Shown here: positions 1 through 5,271 of the stretch, piece after piece
Layout: each line of letters starts with the position of its first letter
Numbering within the stretch: the first letter of the stretch is position 1
From: Gemmatimonadota bacterium
GTDB taxonomy: Bacteria; Gemmatimonadota; Gemmatimonadetes; Longimicrobiales; Gaopeijiaceae
Direction of reading: 5' to 3'
Length of the DNA: 5,284 nt
Assembly (NCBI GenBank): GCA_030550695.1
Contig: JAUQOX010000206.1
Span: 1-5,284 of the forward strand
The notes under the pieces: model-generated
What the model was told of the DNA's origin: nothing
Seen by the model: only the letters and a program-made list of their open reading frames with translations
The model's database searches: none
Position numbers and translations under genes: made by a program

Positions 1-731
1 ACCACCACGTCTCCGATCTCCTCCACGGTGCGGAACTCGCCCAGCGTCCGGAGGGGGTAACGATAGCGTCCCCGGAGCACCGTTCCCCCGGGGGCCCGAA
101 CGTTGGCCTGCGCCAAGGCCTGGCTTATTTCCTCCAGGGTGAGGCCATAGAGCTCCAGGCGTTCCGGGTCCACCTCCACCCGGATCTCTCGATCCAACCC
201 GCCGGTGACCGCCGCTTCCGCCACCCCGTCCAATTGCTCCAGGCGCCGGCGGAAAACCGTCTCGGCAATCTCCTTGGTGGTCCAGAGGTCCGGGCCCCCC
301 GCCACGGAAAGGGTGAGGATGGGCTCCGCCTCGGGGTCCACCCGGAGGATCCTCGGGCGGTGGGCCATCTCGGGCAAAGCGTCCCGCAGGTTGTCCAGCC
401 GCTCCCGGAGCTGGAGCATGGCAAAGTCCATGTTCGTGCCCCAGGCGAACCGCACCGTTACCAGACTCACGCCCTCCCGGGACACGGAGGTGATCCGCTC
501 CACCCCCGGCACCGCCGCAGCCTGCGCCTCGATGCGCCGGGTTACCAGGCGCTCCACTTCGGGGGGCGCTACCTGCGGATAGGCTGTGTAGACCACCAAC
601 CTGGGGTAGCTCACCTCGGGCAGGAGGTCGATGGGAAGGCGCGCGAAGGAGATGAGGCCCAGCAGGACCACGGCCAGGTAGAGCATGGCCACGGCCACCG
701 GCCGTCGCACCGAGACCGACGGAAGGGACAT
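1..731 (-). CDS. RND efflux pump, inner-membrane subunit, N-terminal part (cut by window edge)
   Basis: Inner-membrane proton-driven transporter of the AcrB/ACR_tran (hydrophobe/amphiphile efflux) family, the energised part of a tripartite pump. Only the first 243 residues are in the window; the family is normally about 1,000-1,100 residues. Residues 11-29 form the first membrane helix, followed by the family signature RLPIDLLPEVSYPRLVV (31-47) and a porter domain: APPEVERLVTRRIE near 55-68, GVERITSVSREGVSLVTVRF at 76-95, then RLEQLDGVAEAAVTGG and IRVEVDPERLELYGLT, the strand and helix order of the PN1/PN2 subdomains. The proton-relay aspartates lie in the missing part. The ATG at 731 is chosen because it opens directly into the conserved N-terminus, 2 nt after the stop of the outer-membrane gene. 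Family assignment is firm; substrate is unknown. Confidence 0.95.
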   Translation of the reverse strand, partial: MSLPSVSVRRPVAVAMLYLAVVLLGLISFARLPIDLLPEVSYPRLVVYTAYPQVAPPEVERLVTRRIEAQAAAVPGVERITSVSREGVSLVTVRFAWGTNMDFAMLQLRERLDNLRDALPEMAHRPRILRVDPEAEPILTLSVAGGPDLWTTKEIAETVFRRRLEQLDGVAEAAVTGGLDREIRVEVDPERLELYGLTLEEISQALAQANVRAPGGTVLRGRYRYPLRTLGEFRTVEEIGDVV

Positions 732-733
732 GG

Positions 734-2146
734 CTAGCGCAGTTCCTCCCCCACGACCTCTTCCAGGTTCGTAAGGGCCTGCTCCAGGGCGAAGAGCTGG
801 TGGATCACCTGCCTTTCGGCCCGGGCCGCGGCTTCGATGTCCTGTTGCAGCTCGGTGAAAGTCCGCGTGCCCAGCCGGTACTGTTCCCGGGCCAAGGTCA
901 GGCGCTCCTGGGCGATGGAGCGGGATTGTACGGCCAAGAGATAGCTACGGCGGGCGGTCTGAAGGGCGATGAACCGGCTCCGCACCTCCTCCTCCACCCT
1001 GAGCCGGGCCTCCCGCAGGCGCTCCTGGGCGTTGGCCAGTTGGACCTCGGCCTGGACAATGGAGGCCTTGGTGTCCAGGCGGGGAAAGAGAGGAACGGTG
1101 ATCCCGAAGCTCACCCCCCCGGCCCGGGACCGGTCGGGGTACAGGTCCAGGACCGAGGTGAGCTGGTCGCCGAAGGAACTCTGGTTGGCGGAGAACCCCA
1201 GGGCCAGGGGCGGCCATCGGCTGGCCCGGGCGTTGGCCGCCTCGGCCCGGGCCACGTTCAGGGCGGACTCCTGCTCCAGCAGAGCGGGGCTGGACGCCAA
1301 GGCCCGCCGCACCAGATCTCCTTCGTCCAGGAAGCCGGGATCGAAGGGCTGGGGGAGAGCCTCCGACACCCGGAAGGCCAGGAGCGTCTCGTCTCCGATG
1401 GCGGTGCGCAGGGCCAGGAGGGCCGTTTCCAGCTGCCCCTTGACCTCTTCGATGCGGCTCTCCTGCTCCCTCACCTGGAGTTCCGCAATGAGCACCTCCA
1501 CCCGACCGGCCCCCGCCAGCTCGAACCGCCGGCGGGTCGTTTCCAGGTCCACGAGACGAGCCTGGAGGAGGTTGGCCTCCACCGCCTGCAAGGCAAGCTG
1601 GTACTGGGCCGCCCGGTAACGTCGGACGACGGTGGCCCGAAGCGTCCGGGAGGCCGCCGTCACCGCCGCCTCCCGGGCTCTGGCTCGGGCCTTTTGGGTG
1701 GCCAGGCCTCGGAAGCGGGCCCCCCAATCCCACAAAGAGATCCTTCCGGAAAGAGATTGGGAGGTGGAAGAGGAGGTCCGCCATTCCGTGATGGGGTTGG
1801 CCACAGGCAGGCCGAAGACGTCCGTGCTTACGAGTTGCCGGTTCAGGCTCACACCGGTGGAGGTGCTGAAATTCAGGGTGGGCAGGAACTGCCCCACGGC
1901 CAGCTCCCGCTCCATCCCGCTCAGACGGAGCTGGTGGCGGGTGCTCCGGAAGGAGGGGTTGTGGGCTTCGGCCCGGGCCAGCGCCTCTTCCAGGGTAAGG
2001 AGGGGTGGCTCCTGAGCGGTCAGGCCCCCGGGGAGGGCAGCCCCGGCCAGAGCCAGGGATCGGAGGAGACGGTTCGCCCAGGGCGAGGGGTGGCGACCGC
2101 TCTTGGGGGTCGGGCACCGGCCCAGGGCGCACAGCCGGCCGGTCAT
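734..2146 (-). CDS. TolC-family outer-membrane efflux channel
   Basis: Outer-membrane exit duct of the tripartite pump; trimers of this family form a beta barrel in the outer membrane and an alpha-helical tunnel in the periplasm. The 470 residues match the family length. A long basic N-region leads into a hydrophobic stretch (27-42) with a likely signal-peptidase cut after LTA (42-44). The mature part starts PPLLTLEEALARAEAHNPS, the classic OEP opening. The two family repeats are visible, about 50-250 and 277-465. Each has a strand after a proline (FLPTLNFSTSTG at 88-98; WPPLALGFSANQ at 311-322) and long charged helices; the second ends with YRLGTRTFTELQQDIEAAAR (423-442). The ATG at 2146 is supported by a strong ribosome site and overlaps the adaptor stop by ATGA. 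The open frame continues 106 codons upstream inside the adaptor gene, but that part is not protein-like. Confidence 0.93.
   Translation of the reverse strand: MTGRLCALGRCPTPKSGRHPSPWANRLLRSLALAGAALPGGLTAQEPPLLTLEEALARAEAHNPSFRSTRHQLRLSGMERELAVGQFLPTLNFSTSTGVSLNRQLVSTDVFGLPVANPITEWRTSSSTSQSLSGRISLWDWGARFRGLATQKARARAREAAVTAASRTLRATVVRRYRAAQYQLALQAVEANLLQARLVDLETTRRRFELAGAGRVEVLIAELQVREQESRIEEVKGQLETALLALRTAIGDETLLAFRVSEALPQPFDPGFLDEGDLVRRALASSPALLEQESALNVARAEAANARASRWPPLALGFSANQSSFGDQLTSVLDLYPDRSRAGGVSFGITVPLFPRLDTKASIVQAEVQLANAQERLREARLRVEEEVRSRFIALQTARRSYLLAVQSRSIAQERLTLAREQYRLGTRTFTELQQDIEAAARAERQVIHQLFALEQALTNLEEVVGEELR
743..752 (-). promoter_or_regulatory. Probable ribosome binding site of the RND pump gene, distant from its start
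   Basis: GGGGGAGGAA lies inside the last codons of the upstream outer-membrane gene. Its GGAGG core is 13 nt from the pump ATG, longer than the usual 5-9 nt. With only 2 nt between stop and start, ribosomes finishing the upstream gene probably re-initiate here, so the spacing may matter little. Confidence 0.45.
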
Positions 2147-3354
2147 GGCCCACCTCCTTCCCCCGGCTCCCGCCCTCGAACTCCGGTGGGAGCCCGCTCC
2201 ACCAGTCGCACCGGGGCATCGTGGACGAGATAGTGGTGGTTCTCCACCAGCACGATCTCGCCCGGCCGGACCCCGTCGGTTTCGGGGTGCTCCACGATCT
2301 CCACGAACCGGTCGTTCTCCAGGCCCGTGGTCACGTAGCGCCACTTGGCCCGCCCCTCTTCGTACACGAAGAGCATGGTACGGCGGTCCTTTTCCAGGAT
2401 GGCCCCCCGGGGCACCAGGATGCGATCCGGATACCCCCGGGCCTCCAAGGTCACCTGGGCCCACATCCCCGGCTTGATCCTTCCTTGCGGGTTAGCTACT
2501 TCCAACGTCACCCGGGCGGTGCGGTCGGCATCCACCACCGGGTTGATGGAGACCACCCTTCCGGCGAAGGTTTCGCCGGCAAGGGCGGCAAACCTCACCC
2601 GGCCTCGACGCCCCTCGGCCAAGGCCCCCAGCTCCCCCTCCAGGACTTTCGCCTCCACCCGGATGGGGTCCAGGGCCACCACGGTAAGGAGTTCCGCCCC
2701 CGCCCCCACCCGCTGCCCCTCCACCACCCGGAGGTTGGCCACCCTGCCGGCAAAGGGGGCCCGGACGGTTGTCCGTTCCAGATCCAGCTCCGCCTGGCGG
2801 AGCACCACCTCGGCCTGGGCCAGCCCGCTCCGGGCCCGGGCCAGCCGGCTCCGCTCCTCCCGCACTTGGGGGTCGGGGATCTCGTGGTCGAAGAGGGTCA
2901 TTTCCTGGAACGCGGCCTGGGCCCGGAGGAGTTCCGCCCGGGCCCGGGCCAGGGCCAGGGCGTACTCCGTGGTGTCCATCTCCACCAGGAGATCCCCGCT
3001 CCCCACCGCCGAGTTCTCCCGCACCAAGATCCGCCGGATCCGCCCTCCCACCTCGGCATGGAGGGGGGCACCCTGCACCGAAGCCGCCTGTCCGGCCGCC
3101 GTCACGGTAACCCACAAGGTGTCTCGGATGACCTCCGCCCCCACCACCGGCTGGGCCACGTCGGTGGGGAACTGCTCCCGGACGGCCGGGGGGGTCTCGC
3201 TCCCGGCACCAGGCGCGGCCGCACCGCCGGCGCCCGGAGCCGCGGCGGAACCCCTGGGACCCGTCTTGGCCAGGCGAAGGTAGGCCCCTCCCACAGCGAG
3301 GACGCCCAGCAGAACAAGGGTGAGGAGGCCCAGGGGAGGTCGGGAAAGCTTCAT
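2143..3354 (-). CDS. RND efflux periplasmic adaptor (membrane fusion protein, HlyD/AcrA type)
   Basis: Links the RND pump to the outer-membrane channel across the periplasm. In the 403-residue protein, 8-23 is a hydrophobic anchor or uncleaved signal (no lipobox cysteine), and 36-52 is a flexible Ala/Gly/Pro linker containing AAAPGAG twice. The first lipoyl half (about 96-128, HAEVGGRIRRILVRENSAVG) is followed by a rather short coiled-coil hairpin (129-194, turn near DHEIPDPQ) and the second lipoyl half (195-228, TTVRAPFAGRVANLRVVEGQ). A beta barrel follows (about 230-305, with GRIKPGMWAQVTLEA), then the membrane-proximal domain (306-385, ILVPRGAILEKD). It is the first gene of the efflux unit; its TGA overlaps the next ATG. 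The start is the least certain point: the ATG at 3354 fits the hydrophobic N-terminus but has no clear ribosome site. A GTG at 3390 in the same frame would add 12 residues but is no better supported. Confidence 0.93.
   Translation of the reverse strand: MKLSRPPLGLLTLVLLGVLAVGGAYLRLAKTGPRGSAAAPGAGGAAAPGAGSETPPAVREQFPTDVAQPVVGAEVIRDTLWVTVTAAGQAASVQGAPLHAEVGGRIRRILVRENSAVGSGDLLVEMDTTEYALALARARAELLRAQAAFQEMTLFDHEIPDPQVREERSRLARARSGLAQAEVVLRQAELDLERTTVRAPFAGRVANLRVVEGQRVGAGAELLTVVALDPIRVEAKVLEGELGALAEGRRGRVRFAALAGETFAGRVVSINPVVDADRTARVTLEVANPQGRIKPGMWAQVTLEARGYPDRILVPRGAILEKDRRTMLFVYEEGRAKWRYVTTGLENDRFVEIVEHPETDGVRPGEIVLVENHHYLVHDAPVRLVERAPTGVRGREPGEGGGP
2151..2159 (-). promoter_or_regulatory. Strong ribosome binding site for the TolC-family gene
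   Basis: AAGGAGGTG sits with its GGAGG core 6 nt before the ATG at 2146, inside the last codons of the adaptor gene. It decides the start against the longer open frame and, with the ATGA overlap, indicates translational coupling. Confidence 0.8.
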
Positions 3355-3399
3355 GGTTGCACGGGGGGCGCAGAGGGTGGTTTCTTTCACCGGCCGGGG

Positions 3400-3421
3400 T
3401 CCGGCGCCTGCCACCGCCGGA
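3400..3421 (-). repeat. Perfect 7-bp hairpin in the efflux leader
   Basis: TCCGGCG and CGCCGGA flank an 8-nt loop (GTGGCAGG on the minus strand), ending 45 bp before the adaptor ATG. No T-run follows on either strand, so it does not look like an intrinsic terminator. It could be leader RNA structure or an operator. Confidence 0.4.
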
Positions 3422-3427
3422 GCTCCG
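3418..3427. repeat. 10-bp perfect palindrome CGGAGCTCCG
   Basis: CGGAGCTCCG is identical on both strands and overlaps the upstream arm of the 3400-3421 hairpin. It lies about 65 bp before the adaptor start, a reasonable place for a repressor site. In DNA this GC-rich, a chance palindrome is also quite possible. Confidence 0.25.
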
Positions 3428-3429
3428 TT

Positions 3430-3459
3430 CCCCCGATGCCACCCCCCCAGGATCGCCCC
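3430..3459 (-). other. Potential G-quadruplex motif in the efflux leader
   Basis: On the minus strand a run of 4 G, a 7-nt loop (CGATCCT), a run of 7 G that can be split into two triplets, a 7-nt loop (TGGCATC) and a run of 5 G satisfy the usual four-run pattern with loops of 1-7 nt. If the leader is transcribed, the RNA carries the motif. Whether it folds is unknown. Confidence 0.35.
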
Positions 3460-3568
3460 GGGTCGGTGGCCGCGGCGCGGTCGTCCCAGGCCGGCGGCCT
3501 CGGGGCCAGCCCCCGGCGCAGAAGGCTGCTGCCTGGGGCCCTGGGGTTCCTCGGCCCTGTTGCGCCCT

Positions 3569-3597
3569 ATCATGGGGTGGGAGAGTGGGCCGGGCAA
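3569..3597 (-). promoter_or_regulatory. Weak candidate promoter for the efflux operon
   Basis: TTGCCC (3597-3592) and CATGAT (3574-3569) are separated by 17 bp, each matching four of six bases of the sigma-70-type consensus. Transcription would start near 3562 and give a leader of about 210 nt. It is the best pair I found in the gap, but such matches arise easily by chance. Confidence 0.2.
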
Positions 3598-3606
3598 TGC
3601 TTTGAT

Positions 3607-3643
3607 GGGCCGCCGCGCCGGGGCGGGAAGCGGCAGCCGGCCC
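3607..3643 (-). repeat. Imperfect GC hairpin directly after the DUF454 stop codon
   Basis: GGGCCG (3643-3638) pairs with CGGCCC (3612-3607), and CCGC (3633-3630) with GCGG (3616-3613), leaving a 4-nt bulge and a 13-nt loop. It starts on the base after the stop codon. The downstream bases are ATCAAAGCATTG rather than a T-run, so it is at most a weak or factor-assisted terminator, or an mRNA 3'-end stabiliser. Confidence 0.3.
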
Positions 3644-4054
3644 TCAGGAGCTTCCTTCCAGCTCCGGCACCTGCCTCGGACGAGGCCGGTAGGTCTTGAG
3701 CCTGGCCAGGTAGGTCGTCACCCCTACGGCCACGGCCAGGAGGAAGAGGCGCAGCCACCAGGACCGGGCCACGGCCACCACCGAAAAACCGATGACGCCC
3801 CACAGGAGCACCAAGGTCAGCACCTTGTGGCGCAGGGGCATGCCCCTGCCCTCCCGATAGTTCCGGATGTACTCGCCGAAGTAGCGGTTGGTGAGGAGCC
3901 ATTCATAGAGGCGAGGCGAGCTGCGGGCGTAGCAGTAGGCGGCCAGAAGCAAAAAGACCGTGGTGGGGAGGAGGGGGAGGAACATCCCCAGCACTCCCAA
4001 ACCCACGGCCACAGACCCGCAGGCCACGAGAACCAGTCTGCGAAGCTCCCTCAT
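3644..4054 (-). CDS. Small inner-membrane protein of the DUF454 / YbaN family
   Basis: The family is named after E. coli YbaN; its molecular function is not established to my knowledge. The 136 residues match the usual length. The family signature is clear: GLGVLGMFLPLLPTTVFLLLAAYCYARSSPRLYEWLL within 18-54, with LPTT followed by CYARSSPR, then FGEYIRNYREGRGMPLRHK (59-77). Hydrophobic segments at about 6-24, 28-43, 77-94 and 98-116 suggest four membrane spans, with a polar, arginine- and proline-containing tail. The ATG at 4054 overlaps the stop of the Arc-like gene (ATGA), so the two are probably translationally coupled. The nearest purine-rich stretch (AAAGGGGA) is more than 10 nt upstream, which again favours coupling. 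Being co-transcribed with an SPFH scaffold suggests a role in membrane organisation or stress, but that is inference. Confidence 0.9.
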   Translation of the reverse strand: MRELRRLVLVACGSVAVGLGVLGMFLPLLPTTVFLLLAAYCYARSSPRLYEWLLTNRYFGEYIRNYREGRGMPLRHKVLTLVLLWGVIGFSVVAVARSWWLRLFLLAVAVGVTTYLARLKTYRPRPRQVPELEGSS

Positions 4055-4287
4055 CCCGGGCCGCTTTCCCCTTTATCCGAGTCCCTCGTTCCCACTCCGG
4101 CTACCCCTCTGGGGGCCCTCGGGCTCCCTCTTTCCCTTCCCCTTCCCCGCCGCCGCTCCTCCACGGCCCGTCGGAGCAGGTACTCGATCTGCCCGTTCAC
4201 GGAGCGGAGCTCATCGGCCGCCCATCGCTGGAGGTCTTCCCAGAGCTCGGGGCTGATACGCAGCAGGAAGGTCTTCTTGCCTGCCAC
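4051..4287 (-). CDS. Arc-like ribbon-helix-helix DNA-binding protein
   Basis: Probable small transcriptional regulator acting as a dimer on DNA. In the 78 residues, KKTFLLRIS (4-12) is the DNA-contacting beta strand, PELWEDLQRWAADE (13-26) the first helix, and LRSVNGQIEYLLRRAVEE (27-44) the second helix. The RSVN turn also occurs in phage P22 Arc (RSVNSEI). After residue 45 comes a basic, disordered-looking tail (RRRGRGRERG, then Gly/Pro/Asp) that is not part of the fold. The start is a GTG at 4287, 10 nt after the SPFH stop; no good ribosome site precedes it, so re-initiation after the SPFH gene is likely. An ATG overlapping the SPFH stop (4298-4296) is in the wrong frame. I infer that it regulates its own operon through the TGATAT sites at 5266-5284. 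Some databases label such proteins HicB-like antitoxins, but no toxin gene lies beside it here. Confidence 0.88.
   Translation of the reverse strand: MAGKKTFLLRISPELWEDLQRWAADELRSVNGQIEYLLRRAVEERRRGRGRERGSPRAPRGVAGVGTRDSDKGESGPG
4126..4148 (-). other. Potential G-quadruplex within the Arc-like gene
   Basis: On the coding strand, runs of 4, 4, 3 and 3 G are separated by AA, AA and AAAGA, a compact match to the four-run pattern. It lies in an all-purine stretch encoding the basic RGRGRERG tail, so it may simply reflect codon choice for Arg, Gly and Glu. In mRNA it could slow ribosomes just before the coupled DUF454 start. Confidence 0.4.
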
Positions 4288-4297
4288 CGGAAGTCCA

Positions 4298-5200
4298 TCA
4301 GTAGAGGGTGCCCGCGTTGATCACCGGGTGGGGCTCCCGTTCTCCGCAGAGCACCACGAGGAGGTTGGACACCATGGCGGCCCGCCGCTCGGGATCCAGG
4401 TCCACGATCTGGTCCCGGGCCAGTTTCTCCAGGGCCATCTGCACCATACCCACAGCCCCTTCCACGATCTTCTGGCGGGCCGCGATGATGGCCGAGGCCT
4501 GCTGGCGCTGGAGCATGGCGCCGGCGATCTCCGGAGCGTAGGCCAGGTGCGACAGGCGGGCCTCCACCACCTCCACCCCGGCTTTGTCGAGCCGTTCCTG
4601 GAGTTCCTGCTCCAGGGTCCGGGACACCTCGTCAATGTTGCCTCGGAGGGACACCACCTGGGCCGGCTCTTCTTCCCAGGAATCGTAGGGGTAGGCCGAA
4701 GCCAGGTGCCGAAGGGCCGATTCGCTCTGGAGGTTCACGTATTCGGTGTAGTTCTCCACCTCGAAGCAGGCGGCATAGGTGTCCCGCACCCGCCACACGA
4801 TCACGGCGGCGATCTCGATGGGATTCCCCGCGTGATCGTTCACCTTGAGCTTCTCGGTGTTCAGGTTGTGGGCCCGGAGGGAAATCTTCCGCTTGGAGGC
4901 GAAGGGGTTGACCCACCAGAAGCCGTTGTCCTTCACCGTGCCGATGTACTTGCCGAAGAGCACCAGGACCCCCGCCTCGTTGGGGGCCAGGATGAGGAAC
5001 CCCACGGACAGGATCACGTTGGCGGCGAGGAGTAGCACCAGGCCGATGAGAAGGGGCACGCCGGGGCCCGGAGCCAGGGTCCCCTGATCCAGGCCGATGA
5101 TGGTCCGGATCATGGCGTAGAGGAGGAGGGGATAGAGGAGGAGGTTGATGGGGAGCATGATCCAGCCCGACAGGGGCTTGGCGGCTCTTTCCTGGCTCAT
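4298..5200 (-). CDS. SPFH/band-7 domain membrane protein (stomatin/prohibitin/flotillin superfamily)
   Basis: Members of this superfamily oligomerise on membranes and organise membrane microdomains or act as partners of membrane proteases. In the 300 residues, two hydrophobic segments (about 13-35 and 48-72) anchor the N-terminus. The SPFH domain follows from about 72: LAPNEAGVLVLFGKYIGTVKD, GFWWVNPF, then ISLRAHNLNTEKLKVNDHAGNPIEIAAVIVWRV and FEVENYTEYVNLQSESALRHLAS. A charged helical region carries LEQELQERLDKAGVEVVEARLSHLAYAPEIA (196-226) and AMLQRQQASAIIAARQKIVEGAV (228-250). The C-terminus, MVSNLLVVLCGERE then VINAGTLY, matches what I recall from this subgroup of bacterial SPFH proteins. 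No NfeD-type partner is next to it; its partners are the Arc-like and DUF454 genes. The ATG at 5200 has a strong ribosome site. The precise function is unknown. Confidence 0.93.
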   Translation of the reverse strand: MSQERAAKPLSGWIMLPINLLLYPLLLYAMIRTIIGLDQGTLAPGPGVPLLIGLVLLLAANVILSVGFLILAPNEAGVLVLFGKYIGTVKDNGFWWVNPFASKRKISLRAHNLNTEKLKVNDHAGNPIEIAAVIVWRVRDTYAACFEVENYTEYVNLQSESALRHLASAYPYDSWEEEPAQVVSLRGNIDEVSRTLEQELQERLDKAGVEVVEARLSHLAYAPEIAGAMLQRQQASAIIAARQKIVEGAVGMVQMALEKLARDQIVDLDPERRAAMVSNLLVVLCGEREPHPVINAGTLY

Positions 5201-5206
5201 GGGGGG

Positions 5207-5211
5207 CCTCC
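5207..5211 (-). promoter_or_regulatory. Ribosome binding site of the SPFH gene
   Basis: GGAGG is followed by six C residues and then the ATG at 5200, an ideal 6-nt spacing. It fixes the start of the first gene in this unit. Confidence 0.8.
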
Positions 5212-5262
5212 GAGTTCGGGGCGACCTGGACGGGGACGGGGGGAGCCTGGTGATCTCCTGGG

Positions 5263-5271
5263 TCTATATCA
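5263..5271 (-). promoter_or_regulatory. Extended -10 promoter element of the SPFH operon
   Basis: TGATATAGA reads as an extended -10 (TG-N-TATAGA, four of six matches to TATAAT) and stands out in the GC-rich surroundings. Transcription would start at a purine near 5256-5257, leaving a leader of about 56 nt. A -35 at normal spacing would fall just outside the window (about 5286-5291). A second -10-like hexamer, TATCAT (5279-5274, also with TG one base before), lies slightly upstream. Confidence 0.5.

Larger units (their letters stand above)
3355..3643 (-). other. 289-bp gap before the efflux operon, probable leader/regulatory region
   Basis: Separates the DUF454 gene from the adaptor gene. 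The minus-strand frame stays open through most of it, but the translation is a Gly/Pro/Arg/Ala-rich string with no family features, as expected by chance in such GC-rich DNA. It holds an imperfect hairpin just after the DUF454 stop, a weak promoter-like pair, a possible long stem (CCCAGGC near 3535-3529 with GCCTGGG near 3490-3484 on the minus strand), a G-run cluster, a perfect 7-bp hairpin and a 10-bp palindrome. I recognised no riboswitch or RNA family. Both a leader RNA and a repressor-controlled promoter are possible. Confidence 0.5.

Noticed and set aside
2147..2464. 106-codon upstream extension of the TolC-family gene.
   Set aside because: It overlaps the conserved C-terminal domain of the adaptor, is Gly/Pro/Arg-rich, and the ATG at 2146 has a strong ribosome site followed by a signal peptide.
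3352..3480. Cobalamin or other riboswitch before the efflux operon (CCGGTGAAAG-like string).
   Set aside because: The other conserved boxes and their order are absent; only a short GGTGAAA match exists.
3500..3560. Minus-strand string containing GGCAGCAGCC followed by GCTGGC, loosely reminiscent of bacterial SRP RNA.
   Set aside because: The conserved GGAAGG and GUCAGG elements of the SRP apical loop are missing, so the resemblance is probably chance in GC-rich DNA.
3355..3597. 81-codon upstream extension of the adaptor gene.
   Set aside because: It would bury the hydrophobic N-terminal anchor inside the protein and its translation is low-complexity. The ATG at 3354 places the anchor correctly.
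3607..3643. Intrinsic terminator after the DUF454 gene.
   Set aside because: The stem is interrupted and no T-run follows, so I list it only as a hairpin.
4051..4287. Toxin-antitoxin pair (HicB-like antitoxin).
   Set aside because: Only the ribbon-helix-helix protein is present. Its neighbours are an SPFH and a DUF454 membrane protein, neither resembling a HicA-type or other known small toxin.
800..5035. Very long open frames on the plus strand (for example 800-2233, 2005-3699 and 3320-5035) opposite the genes.
   Set aside because: They lie antisense to genes with clear family signatures, their translations are Pro/Gly/Arg/His-rich without recognisable domains, and GC-rich DNA lacks stop codons in these frames by composition alone.
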